Of a stretch of DNA of 64,000 nt, positions 11,378 through 20,438 are shown one piece after another. The notes below the pieces were generated by a model. That model was not told where the DNA came from. It did not search any database and saw only the letters and a list, made by a program, of their open reading frames with translations. The translations under genes were made by a program, and so were the position numbers. The stretch lies in the NCBI GenBank assembly GCA_035578175.1, contig JAQMRL010000014.1, positions 16,750,274 to 16,814,273 on the forward strand. Reading direction: 5' to 3'. This stretch comes from Catonia carolina (lineage: Eukaryota > Arthropoda > Insecta > Hemiptera > Achilidae). Numbering within the stretch: position 1 is the stretch's first letter; each line of letters opens with the position of its first letter.

Positions 11378-11845
11378 GAGGGGGTCTGACCCAACCGGGC
11401 TTTTACTGTTTAAATAAATAAAATGGTTAATAATATATATAAAAAAAAATTGTTTAACTGAATCATTTTCAGTATTGTGGGACAATAGTGTGGTCATTGG
11501 TTAGCGCAACTGGTTTCTACGCCAGGGTCCTGGGTTTGATTCTCTGTCCGATCTGACATTCTTTCATCACTCATCTTTATATATCATCCGTCTCACCAAC
11601 TGGATTAGTTTTTTTTTTTTTTTTGTTTGCAGAACAGTCAAGCTAATCCAGTTGGTGAGACGGATGATATATGAAGATGAGTGATGAAAGAATGGCAGAT
11701 CGGACAGAGAATCAAACCCGGGACCCAATGACCACACTATTGTCCCACAATACTGGAAATGATTCAGTTAATCAATTTTTTTTTATATATTATTAACCAT
11801 TTTATTTATTTAAACAGTAAAAGCCCGGTTGGGTCAGACCCCCTC
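11378..11845. repeat. Snapback inverted repeat of a SINE
   Basis: Left arm 11378-11608 and right arm 11643-11845 are near-perfect inverse copies separated by a 34-nt T-rich spacer. The arms contain a tRNA-like SINE head (TTAGCGCAACTGGTTTC, GGTCCTGGGTTTGATTC) and the flanking AT-rich DNA. The right arm lacks about 28 nt covering the A-box region (GTTAGCGCAACTGGTTTCTA and a few more bases). Because flanking DNA beyond the SINE is also mirrored, this is an inverted duplication event and not two opposite SINE insertions. Confidence 0.85.
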
Positions 11846-12046
11846 TTGAATCAGTACCCCCGATTCAAATTGACTGATTTACGCCACTAATAATTCATAA
11901 AATTTTAAGTAATTCCGGAATCTGAGGAAAGATTACAAAGAGGGGTGTGTTTATGCTGAACAACATACCCACAGATTAGCCTATAATTTGACTCAGTAGA
12001 CTAAGTAATGATAATTCTAGGAAAATTCCCGGCGTGGTCAAAAATA

Positions 12047-13385
12047 CAGGGTGATCAAGAAGTCCCTCCGCAGTGAAATATATACAAAGAAACACTCAAA
12101 AACAAGTTATTTATTTAACAACGACAACAAGTTATCAATTTATTAAATTTACGTGTACATACATTAAAGTAGATGTTGAAAATGCCTTCCTTGTTGTTGT
12201 AACATTTCCTCTGTAACAGAAGCAGTGAAATCGGATATTGCAGTTTTCAGTTCGTTAATGGATTTTGGGTTGTTTCTATAGACAGTTGCTTTTGCTGCAC
12301 CCCAGAAGAAAAAGTCAGGCGGTGTTAGATCGGGTGATCGTGGAGGCCACAACCCCTGTGAAATTATGCGATCACCAAAAACATCTGCAAGCAGTGCCAT
12401 TGAAACACGAGCTGTGTGTGCGGTTGCGCTGTCTTGTTGGAAGTGGCCGTTCAGTATTTCACTTAACTCAAGTTCGCCAATGAATGGATACAAAATGTCA
12501 GTGCAGTATCGTTGAGCGTTTATTGTTTCATTGAAAAATATGGGACCCACAATCCGACGTCTAGAAATTGCAATCCAAACTCCAATTTTTGCAGAATGAA
12601 GTGGTTCCTCATGAATACAGAATGGATTTTCAGTATTCCACAAACGAGAATTTTGCGAGTTCATGTACCCGGATAAATGAAACCACGCCTCATCGGTGAA
12701 AAATGTTTCATCAAGAACATCGATTCCATTTTGTTGAATGAAATTATTGAACCATTCACAATACTCCAATCTCTTGCCAGAATCAGTAGGTTTTAATTCA
12801 TGCACAACTGTTATTTTGTATGGGAAAAGTTTTAATGTTTTCTTTACAGCAGTGTGGGCTGTTCCGTAACTAACCTCACTTTCCAGCGCTAGTCTTCTTA
12901 ATGACTTGTTCGGACTTAAAGCCATCTTATCGGAAATGTCGAGTAGTTTATCATCAGAAAAAACACTAGGACGACCACTTCGTGGTGCATCTGCCACTGA
13001 ACCCGTACTTCGAAATTTAGCAATCAAGTCTCGCACAGTATCACGATGTGGGATTCTTGTCCCAGGGAAAACTGTAGTGAATTCCTGACGAACTGAGTCT
13101 GTGTATTTATCGCCAGCTTTAACTTGTTCGAGCAAAAAAACACGTTCTTCAATCGTTAGCATTTTAACACTGACAATAAAGTCACGGTAATATTGTAACT
13201 ACACTACTACACTGTGGCTCTAACCAGAACACAATATGCACTGACGCTGTCTGAGATAAACACAATAAAAGAATGTTGGATGAGTCCACATAAAGGGGAG
13301 TAACCTGTCAAACGGATTTCTAACCAGAACACAATATTTTTATGCCACCAAGCAGCTACTGCGGAGAGACTTTATGATCACCTCG
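12047..13385 (-). mobile_element. Apparently intact mariner-like element (1339 bp)
   Basis: Termini CAGGGTGATCAAGAAGTCCC and an inverse ending GATCACCTCG share about 28 bp with few mismatches. They are flanked by TA (12045-12046 and 13386-13387). One uninterrupted transposase ORF lies on the minus strand. Near the 5' side of the gene, a roughly 20-bp direct repeat (CTAACCAGAACACAATAT, at about 13221 and 13320) brackets about 100 bp of leader. With paired ends, duplicated TA and an open ORF, this is the youngest-looking DNA transposon in the window. Confidence 0.93.
12164..13162 (-). CDS. Mariner/Tc1-superfamily transposase, intact ORF
   Basis: 332 residues, uninterrupted. Residues 1-110 contain two helix-turn-helix segments joined by a basic linker (RSGRPSVFSDDKL near 61-73). 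The DDE core follows: FFTDEAWFHLSG with Asp157, GHFQQDSATAHTA with Asp244, and PPRSPDLTPPDFFFWG with Asp283. The second-to-third Asp spacing is 38 residues by my count, against 34 in classical mariner. The enzyme would bind the terminal repeats and excise and insert the element at TA. The ATG at 13162 is used because it is followed at once by the HTH region. No inactivating change was seen, but activity is an inference. Confidence 0.93.
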   Translation of the reverse strand: MLTIEERVFLLEQVKAGDKYTDSVRQEFTTVFPGTRIPHRDTVRDLIAKFRSTGSVADAPRSGRPSVFSDDKLLDISDKMALSPNKSLRRLALESEVSYGTAHTAVKKTLKLFPYKITVVHELKPTDSGKRLEYCEWFNNFIQQNGIDVLDETFFTDEAWFHLSGYMNSQNSRLWNTENPFCIHEEPLHSAKIGVWIAISRRRIVGPIFFNETINAQRYCTDILYPFIGELELSEILNGHFQQDSATAHTARVSMALLADVFGDRIISQGLWPPRSPDLTPPDFFFWGAAKATVYRNNPKSINELKTAISDFTASVTEEMLQQQGRHFQHLL

Positions 13386-13598
13386 TACAAATTAATGGAA
13401 ACATTTTAGAGCATGTATCCAATTTTAGATACTTGGGATGTCACATGTGTTTCGCATATAAGCAGGACATGATGATTGATAAATTACGTAAGTTTAAGAA
13501 TATTTACAGGATGATACAATCATTATGCAAAATACTTTCTATTGCCCATGCAAATATTGAACAATATAACCTAACATTAGTAAAGAACGTAAAAAACG

Positions 13599-13774
13599 GC
13601 TGCCTCTGTGAGGTAGTGGATAGCACGCTAGCCTACTAAGCGAAGGTCCTGGGTTCGATTCCCGGCTAGAACCTGGAAATTATTATGTGTTAAACCCCAT
13701 CATTACAGTTTCTTAACCCACCGCAGTCACTAATGATCAAGCTGTTGATGCGACTTTAAATAAACAAAAAAAAA
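13599..13774 (+). repeat. tRNA-derived SINE, second family
   Basis: Head with A-box-like GTAGTGGATAGCACGC and B box GGGTTCGATTCCCGG. A body containing TTAAACCCCATCATTACAG follows, with an A-rich tail abutting the HINE-like element. A related copy is at 23909-24072, and a head on the minus strand is near 63345-63408. The 50 bp just upstream (13540-13592) matches HINE-like sequence, so the SINE sits against or within an older copy. Confidence 0.8.
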
Positions 13775-14703
13775 TCTGGTGTGAAACACTCACACAACTT
13801 TCTCTTGCCAAAGCAAATAATTAACAATATAACCTAACATTAGCAATAAAACATTAGAAATAAACGACAAACTAACCTCAAAAAACATAACCTAATTTTT
13901 ATCATGAGTGAAAGATGCAAAATTAAAATCAATCTCAGTTTGGTTTAAAAATACGGAAAATCACTCGACCATGCTAAACTACGCTCTGCATAGAAAAATC
14001 CTCTAAATAAAAGTTGCAGATCTTTTAATTTCCTATAAATTTGATTATATACACTTTTATCGTAAAATGCATACTATGGGTGAAATCTTAAAAAAGTCGA
14101 TTTTTTACACATTTTCATGAGAAAAAAAAACACAAAATCGCTAATTACCGCAAAACTAAGCCTTATACAAAAAAAATGTTTGGAATAAAAGTTGCAGGAT
14201 TTAAAATTCTCTACAACTTTTTATTAAATACATTTTTGCGCTAAAATGCATATTAACATCACAATCTTAAAAAAATAATTTTTTTACAGGAAAACACCTC
14301 CCTAAGAATTTCAGCAGAAATGGTGCCTACCTTATCTTGTAGAGAATAAAAAATTTAGTAAACAAGGTGATTTTAAAAAACATCATAGGAGGCGTTTTTG
14401 AGAAAATCGCAAAAAGTGAAAAATTATACGAATAAACTACTACTTCCAGTGGACAGATTTTGATGAAAATGTTCATGTCTGGTCCAGTTGTAGTACGTAA
14501 CTAAAGTTTCAAGTTTCAAGTTCATACGATGTTCCATTCTTGAGATATTCTGTTCACACACACACAGACCAATCGCTAAAAACATGTTTTTTGGGTTCAG
14601 GGGGTCTGTCTGAAAATGCGTAGATTCGGTGAAAACTTGATTTCGAAAAATCGAAATGAAAACAATACTTTCCTTCCTATATATTCATAAGGCAAGAGAA
14701 AGT
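13775..14703 (-). mobile_element. HINE-like non-autonomous Helentron copy
   Basis: About 929 bp. In element orientation (minus strand) it starts ACTTTCTCTTGCC at 14703 and ends with the inverse motif, the hairpin GTGTGAGTGTTTCACAC and CAGA at 13775. A short CA tract lies near 14556-14568. It has no ORF. It is one of the most complete copies and shares block order with those at 29287, 46753, 48284, 50067, 53830, 56682 and 60176. Confidence 0.82.
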
Positions 14704-14950
14704 AAAAATATGTAATGACATCATTAAAAACTGTATTAAATATTAAATGCATATACTTAACTATAACCTTTCATTTACAACTGCAAATTGCAACAATTAC
14801 CTATAAAAAATTTTTTTTTCTAAAATTGAGCGTGTAAAAGTACATACAGTAACCAAATAAACTTATTATGAGTAGGTTATTGGTTGATATGTTTATTTTT
14901 ATAACTGCATATAAAAACCGATAACTTACTCACCATATTATATGAACACT

Positions 14951-15289
14951 GTTGTTGTTTAGGTCATCAGCCAAAAGGCTGGTTTGAACCTGTAGAGGTT
15001 TTACTAAGTAAAACGAGGAGTGAGGTGGTTTACAATTGCCTTCCTCACTGAGTGGAAAAGTACGCTTATCAGCATGCCGGGCCCTCTGAAAAGCACATAT
15101 TTTCCACTCTGCAAATGACACTTTCACTTCCTTCACCACAGGGTCTGGCTGTATAATGAAATTCATTACTTTCAGAGGAGATAACTCTGATTAGTGTCTT
15201 TTACACCTCTACCTCTTCTGTTCTTAAATGATTCAGTCATTTAATTGGCTGACCATGTGATAAGAAACAGAACTATTTATTTTAGCCCT
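14951..15289 (+). repeat. 393-bp SINE-like family, 3'-truncated copy
   Basis: Begins GTTGTTGTTTAGGTCATCAG and follows the family consensus to TTTAGCCCT, where homology stops. The last 50 or so bases (ending CTGTTATGGGCA in other copies) are absent. Confidence 0.8.
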
Positions 15290-16967
15290 ATTTTATATTT
15301 ATTTTATTTATTTATGAACACTAATGTAGGTTATTTATCTGTGCTTAATATCAAACCAAAACCTTTAGAATTAAATTTTATAAAACAATCCTTCTATAAA
15401 AAAACCGATATGTGCATTTATAACTACGTATAATAACAAATAACCTATTCAAATTTTACAAACCAATAATACCTAACCTATACTAACCTACTCACAATTA
15501 ACTAACTGATAATACTTTTGGGATACGAAAATAATAATCATAATATTAAAAAATGAAAAGGTATAAAATATTGTGTGTTGAAACAATAAGAAATGTGAGA
15601 TGACATCTTAGTTCATACATTACGTCAAAGTATTAGGTTATTTTTTAATTTGAATTTTTGAAATTCTATATTATTTTACCCCTTTTTTTAATGCGTGAAT
15701 AGTAAAATTAGTTAAAATAGTGAAATTTTACTATATTATTGAGCATTTTTAGTGTAAAAAAATTCAAATATAACTGCAAAATTGAAATTTTTATACGAAA
15801 GTGAGGTTATGTCGGTAAATGATATAAAACAGCTTTTAACTAATTCCACAGTATTTTGCGCGCAAAAATAGGTTTATTATCGGATTCACCAGATAAAAAA
15901 GTATAGATTTCAAATTGGTTTGGTGTAAGATAAGTAAACAATTACCTAAAACATAAATCGGCCTACAAATTGTCAAAAACGCAAATGAACCGAAAAACAT
16001 GAGGTAAACTAAATACAAAAAATTAACAACCTAACTTTTACGAAACTATCTTTAAAAGACATACTTAAACTTCAATATTTTAAATACATTTAATTTACAA
16101 TACACACAGTGTGAACAAAATAAGTTTACTATAGGCTAACTTTTAAAAAAAGTCCTAACCAATTTTTAACAAACTAAAGATAAATATTTCAGTGGTTTTT
16201 TCAAATACCATTCAACATTAACATACGATTAATAAATATATCAAAAACTGTCACGAGAATTCAAAAATTCGTTTAAAAATTGTGAAAAGAAATTTTAAGT
16301 GAACGATAAGAATTTGAAAAATATATATATATATATACCTAGTAAACCTAATATATAAATATCTTAAAATGCTTTAATTAGTTACTGAAAATATATTATT
16401 AATTTTAAAACTGTAATGATATTCAGATTAAATAAATTAGTGCATTATTCTAAAAATATAATAAATAACCTAAAAATATTTCTAACCTAAATTACAATAA
16501 ATACAATTATCATTATTATTAATTAAATAACAAAACAACTAACCTTTAAATAATAATAAATATTTCGATATTCTTACGACCAAAAAATGTTAACAATTAA
16601 ACAACACAACAATTAGAAAATGTAAGTTATTTTAAGATAAATCAATCAATTCAAATTGCTGGCATATAAACAATGTTTTAAATCAGAGCTGAATGTATGA
16701 CTTCAAATCAAAAGATACAAAACTGATTTACCACAGCCACTATGATATTACAATCGTAAATAAAATAAAATATATTTTTAATTTTTATTTTTTACAACTT
16801 TTTTTATTTTATTTAAAACAAAACTAAATAAAATTAATTCAAAATGATACGATATAAACAGTTATTTAATTTTAGACAATTAAGTTATAGGTTATTTTTT
16901 TGTATTTTTGAGTTCTTTACAGTAGTATAACTTTCCCATATCCTACACAATTTTTTTTTCTTTCTTT
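15290..16967. other. AT-rich intron sequence, no gene seen
   Basis: Extremely AT-rich DNA with an (AT)n tract near 16321-16338 and no sustained open frame in any register. This is intron of the PHF20-like gene. I recognise no repeat family here. Confidence 0.45.
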
Positions 16968-17234
16968 TTTATACGAATATAATAGGAATAAAAGTATTGT
17001 TTTCATAAATTTTTCATTGGGAATACACAGGCCCACTGCACCAAAAAAAGGTTTTAACATTTGTTCTGTGTGCGTAAACAAAATATCTCCAATACTTTAA
17101 GAACGGAATATCGTACGAAGTTGAAACTTAGTACTTAAGTTAGATACCACAAGGGGGCCCGACACGAATATTTTCACCAAAATCAGTCAACGAGAAAAAT
17201 AGTACCAAGGTTATTTGTGTGATTATTCACGTTT
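16968..17234 (+). mobile_element. HINE-like element, truncated 5' portion
   Basis: Diverged 5' part of the family (AATAGGAATAAAAGTATTG, GAACGGAATATCGTACG, AAACTTAGTACTTAAG), ending where the next copy begins. The two copies are head-to-tail, as Helitron-type elements often are. Confidence 0.65.
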
Positions 17235-18092
17235 TACTTTCTCTTGCCTATATGAATATAGGAAGGAAAATATTGTTTTTATGTCGATTTTTCGAAACAG
17301 AGTTTTCACCGAATATACCAGTTTTCAAACCCCCTGAACCCAAAAAAAAACATGTTTTTCGCGATCGGTATGTGTGTGTGAACAAAATATCTCAAAAACG
17401 GAACATCATACGAAGTTGAAACTTGAAACTTAAGTTAGGTACCACTAGAGGACCCAACATGAACATTTTCATTCAAATTGATCAACCGGAAGTAGTAGTT
17501 TATTCACGTCATTTTTCACTTTTTGCGATTTTCTTAAAAACAGCTTACGATTTATTTAAAAATCACCTCATAACTAAATTTTTTATGTTCTACAAGATAG
17601 GGTAGGCACCAGTCTGCTGAAATTTTTGGAAGGCTGTTTTCACATAAAAAATTGTTTTTTTAAGATTACAGCTTTAATATACATTTTAGTCCAAAAATGT
17701 ACGTAATAAAAGTTGTAGAAAATTAAAAATCCTAAAACTTTTACTTTAAACATTTTTTTGTTAACGCTTAGTTTAGCGGTAATTAGTGATTTTCTGTTTT
17801 TTTCCATGAAAATCTGTAAGAAAATCAATTTTTTAATATTTTAGCCTTAGTATGCATTTTACGACAAAAGTGTATACGATCAAATTTATAGGAAATTAAA
17901 AGATTTACAACTTCTATTAAGAGCACTTTTCCTACGGAGCCTAGTTTAGCGTGAAAGAGTGATTATTCATATGTTTAGGCCAAACTGAGGTTGATTTTCA
18001 TTTTGATCATTTATTCATGATTAAAATTAGGTTATGTTTTTTGAGGTTAGTTTTTTGTTTATTTCTAAAGTTAGGTTATATTGCTAACCAGA
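17235..18092 (+). mobile_element. HINE-like element lacking its 3' subterminal motif
   Basis: Starts exactly at ACTTTCTCTTGCC and carries the standard block order. Near the 3' end about 40 bp with the inverse 13-mer and hairpin stem is deleted, leaving only AACCAGATTTTTT. Confidence 0.78.
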
Positions 18093-18149
18093 TTTTTTGC
18101 AATATTCTCAATTTCAAAAATTTTATTTAAAATTGTCACTTTCCTAGTC

Positions 18150-18710
18150 AGCCTCTTTAATTTGGTACTGCGCTCCCCGGCCGACAATGCTACCGACTAT
18201 ACAGACAGATAAATCCCGACAAATGCTGATAGTCATTAACTGCCTCATTTCTACACTCCGATTAGTATAAAGCGGAGGTAAGATTTAAACCGATCATCAA
18301 TTCCACTCCATTCTACAGCTCCAAATAGATATTTACCATCAGGACATGGCTACCGGATAAAGAACCATCAACAACCTCGCAACAGAAAAATGATACTTCT
18401 GCTCACCAACGCAACATTGTACCCACTGTAGATTGGGTTCATTAACATCTGCTACCGCGAGTAATGCCCACAGTTGTCCCTTAACCGAGCACTGCGCCTT
18501 GAGGTACCAACAAAGCAGATTTCGATGCACTACTGCAAGGGAAGAAGACAACGTCATCGCTGAACGACGAGACACCGTGTCGCACAATTCCTCGACCGTC
18601 ACAACAACGACCATCAACTGACTCAGCCCACTTTACTTTTCAGGGCCTCCAAATATTTGAGGTTTCCCCACACCACTCACAATCACCAACCGGTGACATT
18701 TACTACATTT
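18150..18710. repeat. Degraded repeat, possibly LTR-derived
   Basis: This GC-richer block shares short segments with 27090-27150 (compare AATGATACTTCTGCTCACCAAC here and GATGATACTTCCGCTTGCCAAC there). Its end (GAGGTTTCCCCACACC) recurs near 36877. I saw no protein homology or paired LTRs. LTR origin is a guess from the promoter-like relatives at 26808 and 27897. Confidence 0.35.
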
Positions 18711-18711
18711 T

Positions 18712-18926
18712 TTATGCTCTACAAGTCAAAGTAAGCAACACGTCTGAGGCAATACATGTGGGGGGAGGGCTGTGCTCGTGGAAAAAAATGGTTTGTTTTG
18801 ATTGCTACTTAAAAAGGCATTTTAAGACAAAAATATACAATCAAAATCATAAAAAGTTATAAACCCTACAAGTCTGACTCAAGCGGATTTTTGTAGAGTT
18901 TAGTTTAGCGTCAACTGGTGATTTGA
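18712..18926 (+). mobile_element. HINE-like internal fragment
   Basis: Contains the family blocks TTTTATGCTCTACAAG, GAGGGCTGTGCTCGTG and GAGTTTAGTTTAGCG in the expected order. It stops abruptly at the 5' end of the LINE, so the LINE probably inserted into it or beside it. Confidence 0.6.
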
Positions 18927-19066
18927 GTCGTCCACAGTCCGTCGTAGTGAGCGGATCGTTTAGATAAGAGCTAGCCTTTGTATTGCACAAGAGCAAGCGT
19001 AGTCCTGCTTACTAAATTATTATAGTATAACCTTTTGAATTTATTATTTTATTTTTTTTATTCGTA

Positions 19067-19990
19067 ATGTCTGGTAACTGCAGCGCGTGTGATTTAAGCT
19101 GTGAAGGGGTCAGTGATGTGTTTAAATGTGCTGGTGGTTGTAATAATGTTTACCACAATAAATGTGCGTCGAATAAGTTTCCGGAGGGTGTGTTGACACG
19201 TGGTGCGAGGAAGGACTGGTATTGTGGGGATTGCAGAAAATCTAAGACCCCATCCATTAGCAGTAAGTCAGAGGATAATTCCACTTCTCTGACTAAAGAA
19301 TTTATGATTCAGCTATTGGACTCATTCAAGAAAGAAATTTTCGGTGAGTTAAAATCGTACGCAAGCCAGTTTCAAGAATTTCAGAAGTCGCTGGAGTTTT
19401 TCTCGACTAAACTTGATGAGTCTAATATGAATATGGAGGCCATTAGGTCTCAAAATAAGGAAATTATGGAAGACAACAGAAGTTTAAAGCAGGAATCACG
19501 TGTGCTATCCCAACGAATTGGCGTGCTGGAAAATAAGGTGAGGGAGTTGGAGCAGTACTCTAGGAGGAATAATATCGAAGTTAACGGCATACCAAAAACA
19601 CCAGGTGAAAGTGAAATGGAAATTCTGCGTGATCTGGGTCGAGTCATCGGGGTCGAGGTTGATGTGAGGGAGGTAGTAGCAGTGCACAGGGTACCATCAT
19701 ACAATAAAGCTAGGACTCCGTCTCTCATTGCTCGTTTCACCACCCGGGAACAGCGCGATACCTGGTTAAAGAAGTACCGAGAGAAAAAACGTATAATGGC
19801 TTGCGATGTCAACAGGGACTTTGCGGCGACCAGGGTCTACATCGGGGAACACCTCACACCTGATAATAAGGTTCTCCTAGCTCAGATGAAGGAGATATGC
19901 AAGTCTGAGAATGTACGGTTTGTGTGGTGCCGTGGGGGCAAATTCTACGTGCGTAAGTCAGAGGGTCACAAAAGTGTTAGAGTCATCTAG
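19067..19990 (+). CDS. LINE ORF1 protein with PHD finger and coiled coil
   Basis: 307 residues. The N-terminus is a PHD-type zinc finger: Cys5, Cys8, Cys21, Cys25, His30, Cys33, Cys53 and Cys56, with Trp51 two residues before Cys53. Residues about 85-165 form a Lys/Glu-rich coiled coil (LENKVRELEQYSRRNN). The C-terminal part (about 165-307: NIEVNGIPKTPGE, VHRVPSY, ARFTTREQRDTWLKKYR) resembles the FP-like RNA-binding domain common in insect LINE ORF1s. It is expected to bind element RNA and assemble the RNP. The PHD could read histone tails, which is untested. Confidence 0.9.
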   Translation: MSGNCSACDLSCEGVSDVFKCAGGCNNVYHNKCASNKFPEGVLTRGARKDWYCGDCRKSKTPSISSKSEDNSTSLTKEFMIQLLDSFKKEIFGELKSYASQFQEFQKSLEFFSTKLDESNMNMEAIRSQNKEIMEDNRSLKQESRVLSQRIGVLENKVRELEQYSRRNNIEVNGIPKTPGESEMEILRDLGRVIGVEVDVREVVAVHRVPSYNKARTPSLIARFTTREQRDTWLKKYREKKRIMACDVNRDFAATRVYIGEHLTPDNKVLLAQMKEICKSENVRFVWCRGGKFYVRKSEGHKSVRVI

Positions 19991-20438
19991 GCTGATGATA
20001 TCAAGAAGATTAACTGGTAGGGGTATTGAGTATTTTGTTTGTTATAATGGACATCTCTATCGTGGTGAGTTTTGTTTTTGGCCAAATTATTGTTTTGTTC
20101 AATTGCGATATTATTTTATATGTTAAATTAAATTTTGTTTTGGTTCTTTGAAACTGTACAGCATTAGGAATATTGTTTATGTTAATTACTTTGTTGTGGG
20201 TAAACTTATGTATAGGCTTATAATCAGATTTGATTTTTCAACCTTTGATTGTTTGTACAATTTGTATTTATTTATTATTTCACATGTCGGGCATGGGCCA
20301 ATGTTTTTTATTAACAATTTTTTGATTTTTTATGTTACTTTTTTCGAATGTTGTATCAGTAAGTGTCAATTTCTTTGGCATACTAACCTGTTATACTAAC
20401 TGTTGTGTACAATCTTAGTTTTGTTGTATTAATGTCAA

